Positions 1-8,513 of a stretch of 23,449 nucleotides of DNA are shown here, piece after piece; within the stretch, counting starts at the first letter, position 1, and the number at the start of each line of letters is the position of its first letter. The stretch is from Branchiostoma floridae (taxonomy: Eukaryota > Chordata > Leptocardii > Amphioxiformes > Branchiostomatidae). The notes below the pieces were generated by a model, which was not told the DNA's origin, searched no databases, and saw only the letters and a list, made by a program, of their open reading frames with translations. A program made the translations under genes and the position numbers. The stretch is from the NCBI RefSeq assembly GCF_000003815.2, contig NC_049995.1, positions 17,020,840 to 17,044,288 of the forward strand, given 5' to 3'.

Positions 1-195
1 TATGACGTCCGACATATTTGCGGCATTTTCAACCATTTTATTTTATATTGTCGGAAAGAAAATGCCAACTAGGAAGGAGATCATTTTCAAACAAAGACAA
101 GTTTATTTCTTCACCTTGTCTAGCCTAGCAAACTTATAGCTCTGTTCAAACACATATAATTTCATATTATTTACCGGTAACCATGTTGACAAGCT

Positions 196-213
196 GAGAG
201 AGAGAGAGAGAGA
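196..213 (+). repeat. (GA)n microsatellite
   Basis: Nine GA dinucleotides. Confidence 0.93.
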
Positions 214-483
214 ATGGTTTATTTGTATCACAGCCAACTTGCGGCTCGAAAGCCGAATTATCAGGCTTGTTTACATTGTGTAACGTTACATAATTGCTAT
301 TCACAAAAACATTGTAACATAAACAATACACATAAGACGAATAGCATGAAAATTATAATGAATAAATATACGATTACAATGTCTAAAATGCAAATGCGAG
401 TACAATGGTCGAGTACAATGGCTAAAAGTCAAATTGAAATAGCATTAAAACTATACATAGCTGTTGACCTTTTTTAAATTTGA

Positions 484-530
484 TTTGAAGAAAAGAAGAG
501 AGAGAAGAAGAAAAAGAAGAAGAAGAAAGT
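484..530 (+). repeat. Purine-rich AAG/GA tract
   Basis: An uninterrupted A/G strand built of AGAAG and GAGA units. It produces a false Lys/Arg-rich open frame. Confidence 0.85.
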
Positions 531-840
531 CAACGTACAAAACAATATTTTTAATGTGCCTTCCTTCTGTAAAGATACTCATAGCGACGAAAAACAGTCT
601 CATATCAATCTGCATTCCAACAGGTAATGTACGTACATTTTTCCCCAGCACTACCTTGTAGTACATTTCAATTCATTTGGGTGGCTAACCGAGGCTCGGT
701 GTGAATGCCCCTGAAGGATGTAATCCAAAGAGCACTTTGATTGTACCGACAGGGTCCTCCCACGCGCCATTCCAACCTTTGAAGCTGTCGCCAAATGTCA
801 GGATGGGCGCTCAGCTGCATATCCTGCTGCTTATGGTGCT

Positions 841-1070
841 GTCTCACTGCACTTGCGCCAAGCTTGCGTCACTGCGGGGTTCGTTCACAGAAGCACTGTT
901 GTGTGATTTTCTCAGATTTTTTTAATAATCTATACATTGTATAATACGAAAAAGTGTTTTACGTATTACACAATATCTGTATTATTAAAAAAATCGGAGA
1001 AAATAACACAACAGTGACGCAGTGATCGAACCCCGCAGTGACGCAAGCTTGACGCAAGTGTAGTGAGATA
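841..1070. repeat. Foldback repeat, long imperfect inverted arms
   Basis: Left arm 841-~932 (GTCTCACTGCACTTGCG, GCGTCACTGCGGGGTTCG, TTTTTTTAATAAT) is the reverse complement, with few mismatches, of the right arm ~967-1070 (ATTATTAAAAAAATC, CGAACCCCGCAGTGACGC, AGTGTAGTGAGAT). The short centre (~935-965) is AT-rich. Probably a MITE or foldback element; ends and target duplication are not clear. Confidence 0.8.
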
Positions 1071-1198
1071 CCACCTTTAGCTTCACACTGACGCACAGTA
1101 GAGGTAGACAATAAAAGTGTTACTTAGATGACGACGGAATACAGTAAAAAAACACAAGAAAATTCGTTCTTTATCTCAGAAATTCGTTGAGTATCTTT

Positions 1199-1275
1199 CG
1201 AACCCCGCAGTGACGCAAGCCTGACGCAAGTGCAGTGAGAGTGCACCTTTTACTGCACGCTGACGCACAGTAGGG
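1199..1275 (+). repeat. Extra right-arm copy of the foldback repeat
   Basis: CGAACCCCGCAGTGACGCAA and GACGCAAGTGCAGTGAGA followed by CTGACGCACAGTAGG repeat the right arm and flank at 1028-1093 in direct orientation. A related short stretch (CAGCCGCAGTGACGCCGCAA) lies at about 9520. Confidence 0.7.
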
Positions 1276-1287
1276 TTGGACAGATCT

Positions 1288-1370
1288 GGCAGGAAGCCGC
1301 TGACGCCTTCGTCAGGTGTTACTGACAGCTGTACACGTGTGCACTCATCAACGTTGAAATTGACGTCAAC
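1288..1370 (+). repeat. Dispersed repeat, copy 1 (LINE target)
   Basis: GCCGCTGACGCCTTCGTCAGGT..TACTGACAGCTG recurs at 2263-2350 as GCCGCTGACGTCTTCGTCAG. Both share the downstream GTCA..GGGAGGTTT context. The LINE at 1382-1805 inserted at the end of copy 1. It contains a perfect TGACGTCA at 1361. Confidence 0.6.
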
Positions 1371-1381
1371 GGGAAGGTTTT
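1371..1381. repeat. LINE target-site duplication, left
   Basis: GGGAAGGTTTT, identical to 1806-1816 on the other side of the truncated LINE. Confidence 0.8.
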
Positions 1382-1805
1382 CACTTTAGTTCAGTTCAGT
1401 TCATCCTCATAAGAGGTGCCATTAACAATGTCTAACCATGCATCTCTATCTAGCATGGCGGCTAGCATGTTGTAGTCCTTTAAACCAACCTCCTCCTCCA
1501 AAACTTTCTTAAGTGTTAGATTCAGTCGTCTCCTTTTTCTCTTTGCGTCAGGTTCCCAGAGGAGAACTTTGGCGGCCATCTCCTCATGACGTGCTACATG
1601 GCCAGCAAGGGCAAGTCTTCTATTCTGAATAGTTCTAGTGATCGGGGGTAGTCCATTGTACAGTTTTATGTTTCCGATGCGACTCTGCCAGGGTACATTT
1701 AGAGCATGACGAGGCAGACGGGTGTAGTTACCATCCAGTTTCTTGGACAGAGACTTAGTTAGTGTCCATGAGTCTGAACCATAAATCAAAATAGATTTGA
1801 TTTAT
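1382..1805 (-). mobile_element. 5'-truncated LINE 3' end
   Basis: The minus strand encodes about 130 residues typical of the carboxy-terminal region of a non-LTR retrotransposon endonuclease-reverse transcriptase. They include YGSDSWTLTK, LDGNYTR, LYNGLPPITRTIQNRRLALA, GHVARHEE, LLWEPDAKRKRRR and MLDRDAW, ending at TAA... after SYEDELN. The catalytic reverse transcriptase core is missing. Short TGAAC repeats mark the 3' tail. An 11-bp direct repeat GGGAAGGTTTT flanks the insert at 1371-1381 and 1806-1816, as expected for target-primed reverse transcription with 5' truncation. Clade not resolved. Confidence 0.85.
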
Positions 1806-1816
1806 GGGAAGGTTTT
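1806..1816. repeat. LINE target-site duplication, right
   Basis: GGGAAGGTTTT, identical to 1371-1381; marks the truncated 5' end of the minus-strand LINE. Confidence 0.8.
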
Positions 1817-2260
1817 AAAACGTACACATCGTTTCATAAGATGCAGATCAGGCTGGATGGTTGGAAACGTGTGAAAATCCCATCAAGTCTGATTAACATC
1901 ATCGCTGTTTCATAAGGTGTTAACCTCCCATCGTTGCTTCAATGTGTTCATTAAGGGTCTAGCACTATATAAGAACCACTAGCTTGTACCATATTAACAT
2001 TAGGAATATGTCGATGTAGGTTAGACATCCAGATATTAAGATACGCCAAAAATTTAAGTTACTCAAACAACTGTATATGGTTTTGGAAACTAAAACTGGG
2101 GAATGCCAGTTGAAACGTCTGACCGTTTCTCAAACCATATCCAGTTGCTTGAGTAACTACTTTTTGGTGAACATTATGAGTAGATATGAACCTGGCTTCG
2201 GGCCCAAGCCCCTAAATCTTCATGAAAGGCCAGTTTACAAATGGCCGCATGCACGATGAG
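1817..2260. repeat. ~300-bp family unit interrupted by a foldback insert
   Basis: Shares GTTTCATAAGATG, GTGTGAAAATC, GTTGCTTCAATGT, AGGGTCTAGCACT, CCACTAGCTTGT and, past the insert, CTTCGGGCCCAAGCCCC..AATCTTCAT with the units at 4886-6290. The foldback element 2009-2172 splits it. The open frame at 2077-2259 arises from these repeats and is not a gene. Confidence 0.6.
2009..2172. mobile_element. Foldback insert, copy 1
   Basis: Starts TCGATGTAGGTTAGACATCC and ends ACTACTTTTTGGTG, with inverted arms AGTTACTCAAACAACTGTAT and ACCATATCCAGTTGCTTGAG around a GTCTGACCGTTTC core. The same element lies at 8363-8513. The direct repeat AACATTA at both borders suggests an old, eroded target duplication. 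Confidence 0.7.
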
Positions 2261-2262
2261 AG

Positions 2263-2360
2263 GAGGCCGCTGACGTCTTCGTCAGGTTGTACTGACAGCT
2301 GGGCGCTCATCATCATTTAACAGTGCAATTACCGTCACCGGGGAGGTTTCCGGCCTTTGA
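2263..2360 (+). repeat. Dispersed repeat, copy 2
   Basis: Homologous to 1288-1381 (GCCGCTGACGTCTTCGTCAG, TACTGACAGCTG), without the LINE insertion. Confidence 0.6.
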
Positions 2361-2423
2361 ACCACCCACAGACGCGACCCACGTGCGTTAGAAGTACCTC
2401 AGTGGGTAAATAAAGGTTACTGT

Positions 2424-2434
2424 AGGTAAGAACT
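2424..2434. repeat. MITE target-site duplication, left
   Basis: AGGTAAGAACT, identical to 2715-2725. Confidence 0.85.
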
Positions 2435-2714
2435 AATCTCCAAGCAGATCCTACGGTGCCATAAGATAGTATCAAAGCTGGCCAAGGAGTGTAGCCGGCT
2501 AAGGGAGTCAAACGGGTACCGGAGATCTGCCTTCACCCGAACAGGGAGGAGCATTTCTATTGAATAAAGGTGTCTCTGTCCCTCCTTGTGCGGTATTAAA
2601 TCCGAGGTGCTAATGTCTTTATGAGCGGCTCACGTAATAGCCAGAACAAGCTCAGTGAGCCGCGACGGGAAGTTTGATACTATACATTACGCACCGTGGA
2701 TCTGGTTCGAGATT
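2435..2714. mobile_element. Mutator-like MITE with 11-bp target duplication
   Basis: A 280-bp element with imperfect ~50-bp terminal inverted repeats: left AATCTCCAAGCAGATCC..ACGGTGCC..TAGTATCAAA, right its complement GTTTGATACTATACATTACG..GATCTGGTTCGAGATT. AGGTAAGAACT flanks it exactly at 2424-2434 and 2715-2725. A 9-11-bp duplication with long terminal repeats fits the Mutator superfamily. The interior holds no coding sequence. Confidence 0.85.
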
Positions 2715-2725
2715 AGGTAAGAACT
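2715..2725. repeat. MITE target-site duplication, right
   Basis: AGGTAAGAACT, identical to 2424-2434. Confidence 0.85.
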
Positions 2726-2771
2726 GCATTTTCGCAACCGTGTTAACCCTATCCTGACGTATCCTACTCCT

Positions 2772-2893
2772 GAACACATACCACTACCAGTGGACTAGCC
2801 CCCTGCTGTACGTAGGGATTGCGTTGTGTGGCCCAGGGCTACTGGAACGGATATGGGCGCCGCCCTATGCGCCATCAGACTTTAACTTTAACT
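2772..2893 (+). mobile_element. SINE fragment, 3' body and tail
   Basis: GAACACATACCACTACCAGT, GGACTAGCCCCCTGCTG, GTGTGGCCCAGGGCTACT and GGGCGCCGCCCTATGCGCCA match the body of the SINE at 8255-8690. The tail is ACTTTAACTTTAACT (2879-2893). The tRNA head is missing, so this is a 5'-truncated copy. I recall this sequence as a common lancelet SINE. Confidence 0.8.
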
Positions 2894-2907
2894 ATCCAGA
2901 CCCTCAT

Positions 2908-2923
2908 GGGGGGGGGGGGGGGG
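2908..2923 (+). repeat. Poly-G tract
   Basis: Sixteen consecutive G just after the SINE tail. Similar C/G runs occur at 5240-5253, 5354-5366, 13019-13038 and 13910-13920. Confidence 0.95.
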
Positions 2924-3012
2924 CGCCATCGAACTATCGGGGGCTCATTGTAGACATGAAAATGGAGGCCCTTCCCAAAGTCAGCCTTTTCTTCAGATCT
3001 AAGGATACCTCT

Positions 3013-3210
3013 TAGTTACAACTGTATTTTCGCAATGGTGATAAAGATTTGGGTTTCTTTGAGAACTAATAACATTGTCAGTTAGTTCATTAGCTTTATT
3101 TGAGTGTGTAAAGCTAATGAGAAAAGATGACTCTTGGTCAGAATTGTATTTTCTTAATGATTTTAAGATGTGTGCCTTGGTGTCTTTGAAAAAATATTAA
3201 CCTTGTAAAT
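3013..3210 (+). repeat. Two diverged tandem units of ~115 bp
   Basis: CTTAGTTACAACTGTATTTT..AATGGTGATAAAGAT..TCTTTGAGAA and CTTGGTCAGAATTGTATTTT..AATGATTTTAAGAT..TCTTTGAAAA line up in order. Weak but colinear similarity. A further partial copy may start at about 3262 (TGGTCAGAACTTTACAATTC). Confidence 0.45.
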
Positions 3211-3529
3211 TATCTCGATAGAATTACTTGATTGGGTCAACGTACATACTATGAAGTGTTACAACTGGTCAGAACTTTACAATTCGGTTTCTTTCAGAGC
3301 TATATATATTCTCTGTCCGTTAAAAAAGTTAGTTAACTCCAGATCTCTGTTACATACTAACACAATTTTCATTCTTGAATTATATAGATTATATTCACGG
3401 AAGGGTGATATTGTTTTTCCGTTTCGCCTTCCTCTTTAACTAAGCAAATTAAGGTCAATGACCTGACCAAGACAGCTGTCGCCATGACTAATGGCAAAGC
3501 AGCATGCACCCTGTGGTTTTGGATTACAT

Positions 3530-3740
3530 TATGAAAATGTATTTAAGTTCGCGGGGATTTTTTTCGCGGTAGCGGGAAAAGGGACTTTCGCGGTGGTTTT
3601 AACTTCGTGCTAGCGCCATGCTCTGTAGTCTCTTACTGCCATGGAAAAATGTTTGCGGTGGTTTTATGTTTCGCGGTGAAAAGGCCACCGCAAAAACCGT
3701 GAATATTAAACCACCGCGAAAGTTTCTGCATTTACAGTAA
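3530..3740. mobile_element. CGCGG-rich palindromic MITE
   Basis: Left TTAAGTTCGCGGGGATTTTT and TTCGCGGTGGTTTTAACTTC pair with right AAACCACCGCGAAAGTTTCT and GCATTTACAGTAA; an inner arm TTTGCGGTGGTTTTATG also pairs with the right side. Such TACTGTAAATGCAGAAA...CGCGG elements are, from memory, widespread in marine invertebrates. Left border is approximate; superfamily not assigned. Confidence 0.7.
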
Positions 3741-4744
3741 GTGTCAGGACAGAGCTGAGCGGGGAGTCTCAATTTGAAATGGAGTTCTTCTTATTCAACT
3801 CTAACGACACAGGAAAATTTTGCCTTTCTTTTATTTGTTCTGAAAATCCTGGATGGCGTTTTGTTCGCAATTGTGAAACAATTAGTAGATCGTGTTCATA
3901 AGAGAGCCTTCTTTTCTTTTTTACTTACTTTGAACATATAAGCCTGTTTGATTAATTTTCTTACAAAGCTACCTACGTTATCCCAAAGCTCTTTTTCATG
4001 TAAGGTTCAAACTGAGTTACTAATGGACACTGTTACAGACTTCATACGCCAGAACACTATGTACGATAGTGTCCTAGTTACTTCAATCCGTGCGTGGGCG
4101 CAGTGAATGCAGCTACACGTGAGGCTGTCAGTGCCCTACTTACAGTTAGTTTAATTTCCCGACAAATATCACGGCGGACGTGCATATTAACTCATGAATC
4201 AACAATGCAGCCACGATTTTACTGTATGCGAAATTTCGAGGTTTCGAGGGAGTAATGTAGCATATGGCAAAAACAAACACCCTAAACAACATTGTTTACA
4301 AACGTACATTAATGGTAAAATTAAGGTAACATATTCAGGTAATCTTTTACGCAAGTTTACTGTAGATAGTTAAATTTTTCAAATAGCATTTGTTTTATTT
4401 TTTGTGACAGTATAAAATTTTGGTATAGCACGACTATGTCTGGGGCACTGTACTATCATTAGAATTTGGAGCCTAACCCTCTCAAACCTGTTACCTTCCC
4501 AACCAGAGTAGGTAAACCAATTTTACACCCGGATGGAGTGAGGAAAGTCGTTTGAAGAGCTGGTTCACGATTGCCAGGTGACCAAATCAATCTGTTCTAG
4601 AAACTACCTAGGTTTTTTTTTATTAGATATTTATTCATTTTCCATTTTGATAAACAAAACATACACTCAGACATTACAAAACAACACACATGAAGACACC
4701 CCTAGCAGATGCGTTACAACGGAATTAATAAATAGAATAATTAA
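3741..4744. other. AT-rich non-coding stretch
   Basis: No coding region, RNA gene or clear repeat is visible. The longest open frame (4578-4760) has no recognisable composition. Confidence 0.5.
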
Positions 4745-4862
4745 TGACATAGTATGTTAAATAAAGATGCAACTTAAGCTTTACGTGAAGAAAATTGATA
4801 AGTCGATAAATAATGAGACAGTGTGGTAAAATGAAGATGAAACTTAAGCATTACATAACCTA
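4745..4862 (+). repeat. Diverged ~71-bp direct repeat
   Basis: GACATAGTATGTTAAATAAAGATGCAACTTAAGC at 4746 and GACAGTGTGGTAAAATGAAG ATGAAACTTAAGC at 4817 are colinear. Confidence 0.55.
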
Positions 4863-5192
4863 ATTACATTACAAAACTACCTAGGTTACCGACAACGTGG
4901 GAAGGAAAACTTGTAGATTAGGTTGCGTAAAATGAAAAAGAGGAAGTATGAAAACGTGTTCCTTCGGTAGGGCACATGTGAGCAGTCTATCACAGGCAAA
5001 ATCAAGCCTAATGAAAATAACCATGGTTTAATGTTAACTTTAACGGCTTAACCTTCAATTGTTGCTTCAATGTCTTCATTGAGGATCTAGTCCTCTGAAC
5101 CACTAGCTTGTGAAATATCAACTTGAGGAGTAAGTTAAGGAGTAAGTTAATATCAACATAATTCGCTCTTTGGCCTAAAATCTTGATAAAAT

Positions 5193-5386
5193 GCCGGTGT
5201 GCGCCCCGTTTTTCGCCCCCCCTTTAGCGTTTTTCGCCCCCCCCCCCCCACCCNNNNNNNNNNNNNNNNNNNNNNNNNNNNNNNNNNNNNNNNNNNNNNN
5301 NNNNNNNNNNNNNNNNNNNNNNNNNNNNNNNNNNNNNNNNNNNNNNNNNNNNNGGGGGGGGGGGGGCGAGAACGCTGTCACACCGG
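5193..5386. mobile_element. Inverted-repeat element spanning the gap
   Basis: CCGGTGTG at 5193 and CACACCGG ending 5386 are complementary, continuing into GTTTTTCG/CGAGAACG and the C/G runs. Comparison with the 6060-6090 unit (CATAAAAAACCGGTTTATG) shows where the insert entered. Class unknown. Confidence 0.6.
5254..5353. other. Assembly gap, 100 N, in a C/G hairpin
   Basis: Exactly 100 N, bordered by a C run on the left and a 13-G run on the right. The flanks are inverted: CCGGTGTGCGCCCC..TTTTTCGCCCCCC on the left and GGGGGGGCGAGAACG..GTCACACCGG on the right. The gap therefore hides the loop of an inverted-repeat insertion in a repeat unit whose empty site reads about ATGCCGGTTTA. Confidence 0.9.
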
Positions 5387-6103
5387 TTTACATTGCCCGT
5401 GTTTGACTCAATCGGTTCTGGACATTATCTAATTTACCGAAAACGTGGATAAGCAAAGCTTGTAGATTATTAGTTTCATAAGATGAAAATATGACTGGAT
5501 AAAAACGTGTTCGTTTTGGTAGGACCCATGTGAGCATCCAGTCAATGGATGAATCAAGCCTGATGAGCGTAATCACGTAAATCTTAACGGTTTAATAATC
5601 CATTGTTGCTTTAATTTAGGATCTAGCACTCTGAGCCACTAGCTGGAAAAATATCACTTTAAGGACTAGATATTAATTTGCTCTTCTTAAAGAAAGGACA
5701 GTTTAGGTTTTGCCCCGTGTACGGCTCTATCGGTTCTAAACATTATCTATGTTACCGAAAACGTGAAAAAGTAAAGCTTGTAGATCGTGAGGTTTCATAA
5801 AATGCAAATTAGGTCGGATAAAAACGTGTTCGTTTTGGTAGGACACATGTGAGCATCCCGTCAATGGCTGAATCAAGCCTGATGAGCATAACCTTAACAG
5901 TTTAAGCTTGATTAACATTACCACGGTTTAAGGTTAACCTTAACTGTCTAACCTTCGATTGTTGCTTCAATGTCTTCATTTAGGGTCTACCACTCTGAAC
6001 CACCAGCCTGTAAATCATCGCCTTGCGGAGCAAAGATTAAGTTGGTCTTCGGGTTCAAGCCCCAAAATCTTCATAAAAAACCGGTTTATGATTACCACCT
6101 GTT

Positions 6104-6478
6104 TCACTCAGATATTTCATATGTAACCTGAAATGTGGATAAGTAAAAATTATATTTAGGTTTAATAAGATGAAAATTAGGTCGGATAGAAACGTGTCTC
6201 TTTGGTTGGAAACATGTGAGAATCTCATCAAAGACCAAGTCAAATCGGATGAACATTACCATGGTTTCAGGCAACGGCCTTAATTGGACCCGTTCATTCT
6301 TAATGGGAAATATATATTTCCCGTATTGATGTCCTCCGTGATTATCTAACAGCATGCTTCCTGTCCATCTAACTGGTATAATCAACTTAGATCTAACGTT
6401 ATTTCCTGGTGGACGTACCGACTGATAAGTATCTATAATACCAGCCCAAAAAAGAACAAGAAACAGCCATGATTTCAA
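6104..6478 (-). other. Open frame with a signal-peptide-like start, doubtful gene
   Basis: The minus strand opens MKSWLFLVLFWAGIIDTYQS, a hydrophobic leader, followed by a possible donor CG|GTACGT. The frame then continues into the dispersed repeat unit at 6126-6290, and no downstream exon is recognisable. It is most likely chance; only a transcript would support it. Confidence 0.15.
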
Positions 6479-6521
6479 TTAACAGAGTTACCAGCCTACG
6501 ATTGATGTATTTAAAAATTCG

Positions 6522-6790
6522 TATTTTCCCAGAACTATCGTAGAGTTGAATTTTTTATCACCAAGCACAATAGGGGCATCTTCTCTGAATAGTTTCAAAG
6601 AACGCTTGCAGATAGATGTGCAAAAGTTAGGTGTGACAGGTGTAATAACCAGCTGCTGCCGCGCCGCGTGCCTGCAAAGCTGGTGTGTTACGCCGAAGGG
6701 CCGTTATACCGGGTATATAGATACAGATACAGAAGCTGGTGTGTTACGCCGAAGGGTGGTTATACCGGCTATATAGATACAGATACAAAT
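6522..6790 (+). mobile_element. LINE 3' end remnant (reverse transcriptase carboxy-end)
   Basis: The plus strand reads YFPRTIVELNFL then SLNSFKERL. This is the FFPRTIxxWNxLP...SLxxFKxRL signature found at the end of CR1/L2/Jockey-like reverse transcriptases, with the usual Trp codon changed to TTG. The frame runs on through CCRAACLQSWCVTPKG and into GATACA repeats, which would be the element's 3' tail. The catalytic domain is absent. Confidence 0.65.
6678..6789 (+). repeat. 56-bp tandem duplication at the LINE tail
   Basis: AGCTGGTGTGTTACGCCGAA to ATAGATACAGATACAGA (6678-6733) is repeated at 6734-6789 with a few changes (GGCCGTT/GGTGGTT, GGGTATAT/GGCTATAT). Confidence 0.9.
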
Positions 6791-7129
6791 TCCACGAGCA
6801 CGTAGGCCTCATTACATGCGCGTTGCTGGTGGGGTTCGCCTTCATCAAAAACACACTTCATATTTTGGACGATTTGGTAGTTTGCCACTCCGTCAATGCA
6901 AAGAAAAACTGGGAAAAAAGCTATGAGGACGGTAAACCCATCACCTCTAAACCTCATGACCTGGCATGATAACGACATCGAGTAAGGAAAATATTTTTGT
7001 AATTTGATACTCTATGTCTTGTTCTGTCGTATAGCATCCCAGTTATGGGACATACATGCGGTAGGCGAAATGTTTCTTTTCAGCAAGCATGCGTTATAGT
7101 TTTGGTAGTTTGACGGATATGGCTGTTGT

Positions 7130-7666
7130 TGACGCAGAGGTCACCCAAAGATGAACTACAGGCGGACCCAGGGGTCTAGCCAGTGTCCGTTTTTCCGTCA
7201 ATTGACGGAGATTTGCTGCGCGTGACGGAAAAATTCTAAAACCAATCCGTCAACCTTGGCGGACAAAAATCCTTGGTGGAAGCTACAGGCGGCTTGGGGA
7301 CGCCGTCCACGGCCGTAAAAGCCAAGCACTGTTTGTTTTGCCATTGTTAAGATTGTTGACAATGTGTGTCGGTGTTCTTTTGCGTACGATAATCATATCA
7401 AAAACCGTTTTTCAAGGTCTCGGTTCAGTCTTTCTCACTCATGGAACGCCTTATCAAGTATTCTACGAACTTTGATAAATATATTTTCACGGTTTTCGCG
7501 ACACTGGGACATGGCTGACGGGAAAAAAAATTCGAACTAGCTAGAGCCCTAGGCAGACCTCCGAGCATTGGACATCAGCTGGAAGGATGTGAGGAGGATG
7601 GCTGCCGACAGAGCCTCCTGGGCCCACCTGACTGCCTCATGTGGCGGACGACACGGGAGCCCCTAA
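7130..7666 (+). mobile_element. LINE 3' coding end, split by a MITE
   Basis: Taking out the insert at 7169-7551 and one target duplication leaves a plus-strand frame KDELQADLRALDISWKDV followed by RRMAADRASWAHLT and a stop at 7664-7666. DLRALDIS-W-x-DRxxWxxL is the recurrent ending of many LINE reverse transcriptases. Just upstream, another frame reads RRGHPKMNYR, resembling the preceding GRPKLRYKD motif, so an indel has shifted the frame. Everything upstream is lost or unrecognisable. Confidence 0.65.
7169..7551. mobile_element. hAT-type MITE inserted in the LINE
   Basis: 383 bp. Left end CAGGGGTCTAGCCAGTGTCC, right end TTCGAACTAGCTAGAGCCCTA, which are imperfect inverted repeats of the CAGGG type seen in hAT elements. 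The flanking 8-mers are GGCGGACC (7161-7168) and GGCAGACC (7552-7559), an 8-bp target duplication with one change. Interior contains the palindrome TCCGTCAATTGACGGA and no coding sequence. A partial CTACAGGCGG direct repeat (7156 and 7283) also lies here. Confidence 0.75.
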
Positions 7667-8254
7667 GTCTAAGTTGGTGTAAGTCTAACAGGTGTTCAAA
7701 ACAGCTGCTATTTGTCGGCAACAAAAATAGAAAATGTCGCCAAAGATCAAACTGCTCGGTCTAAAGCTTGAAAGGTCGAGCCTTTCAGCTATTGCGCACA
7801 CGGAATCGGTAGTTACATAAACATGGGTTAAAACCAGCATTAACATAATACCTTTGAATATCTCTGGCGATTGCAATCATGGGTAAAAATAGTTCTTACC
7901 GTAAGAGAAAAATCCTGCGATCTATATTCAGAACGTCGTAAGAAGGGATTTGGTAACAGGGTCAAGAAATGCGACCTAGAAATAAAACTATTCTGAGAAA
8001 CCGGAAGACAAATGGGTGGATTGCAGTTGTATCAGTCTGAGAGGTAAATTTAGATAACAAAAGTACGATGAAAACCATATCCTAACAACGCTGAGGTGGT
8101 GTCATAAATGATATAGTGCTAGCATTATCATTTTTAGAATCTTTTGTATCACTGGTTTTAAAATGTAATGGAAATTCCCATCAAACTCTAAATAATCACA
8201 TGTAGGACATTGGAAAAGCCAAATGTTTTTATTTCTTGAATACAAAGTGTTATG
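7667..8254. other. Non-coding stretch, nothing recognised
   Basis: No coding motif or repeat relation seen. Confidence 0.5.
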
Positions 8255-8266
8255 TAAACGGTGCAA

Positions 8267-8331
8267 TGACTAAGTGGGTAGAGTGTTTGCCCTGCATTCG
8301 GTAGGTTGTGAGTTCGATCCCCGGCCGAGTT
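8267..8331 (+). promoter_or_regulatory. SINE internal Pol III promoter (A and B boxes)
   Basis: TGACTAAGTGGGTAGAGTG followed about 30 bases later by GAGTTCGATCCCC, close to the consensus GGTTCGANTCC B box. Activity is inferred from the consensus only. Confidence 0.65.
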
Positions 8332-8362
8332 ATGCCAAAGACTTTAAACATGGTACATACTT

Positions 8363-8513
8363 ACGTCGATGTAGGTTAGACATCCAGGTAATAAGAAACA
8401 CCAAAATACACCAGAAATTAGTTACTCAAGCAACTGGATATGGTTTGACCGTTGACGTCTGACCGTTTCAAAACCATATCCAGTTAGTTGCTTGAGTAAC
8501 TACTTTTTGGTGT
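8363..8513. mobile_element. Foldback insert, copy 2, with 13-bp target duplication
   Basis: ATGGTACATACTT occurs at 8350-8362 and 8514-8526, exactly bordering the insert. Inside, GTTACTCAAGCAACTGGATA and AACCATATCCAGTT..GCTTGAGTAAC are inverted, and the right arm has a 4-base AGTT duplication. Sequence as in 2009-2172. A 13-bp duplication is longer than for most DNA transposons and would fit a retroposed snap-back sequence; class unknown. Confidence 0.8.

Larger units (their letters stand above)
1..700. other. Non-coding window start
   Basis: Apart from the GA and AAG tracts there is no coding or repeat signal that I can support. Confidence 0.4.
4886..6290 (+). repeat. Array of diverged ~300-350-bp repeat units
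   Basis: Four units start near 4886, 5419, 5736 and 6126. Shared landmarks in order: ACCGAAAACGTGGATAAG, AAGCTTGTAGAT, GTTTCATAAGATGAAAAT, ATAAAAACGTGTTCGTTTTG, GACACATGTGAGCATC, AATCAAGCCTGATGAGC, TTGTTGCTTCAATGTCTTCA, GAACCACTAGCTTG, and at the 3' side TCAAGCCCCAAAATCTTCAT. One further unit is at 1817-2260. The several 62-codon minus-strand open frames here are shadows of the repeat. The first unit is interrupted by gap 1 and its flanking element. Confidence 0.75.

Noticed and set aside
464-661. Lys/Arg-rich 65-codon frame
   Set aside because: Arises from the purine-rich AAG tract and has no initiating context or homology.
5175-5432. Open frames across the N gap with poly-Pro/poly-Gly
   Set aside because: They are made of C/G homopolymers and N.
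8255-8345. Possible tRNA gene
   Set aside because: A and B boxes are present but acceptor pairing is not evident, and the sequence continues into the SINE body; it is a SINE head.
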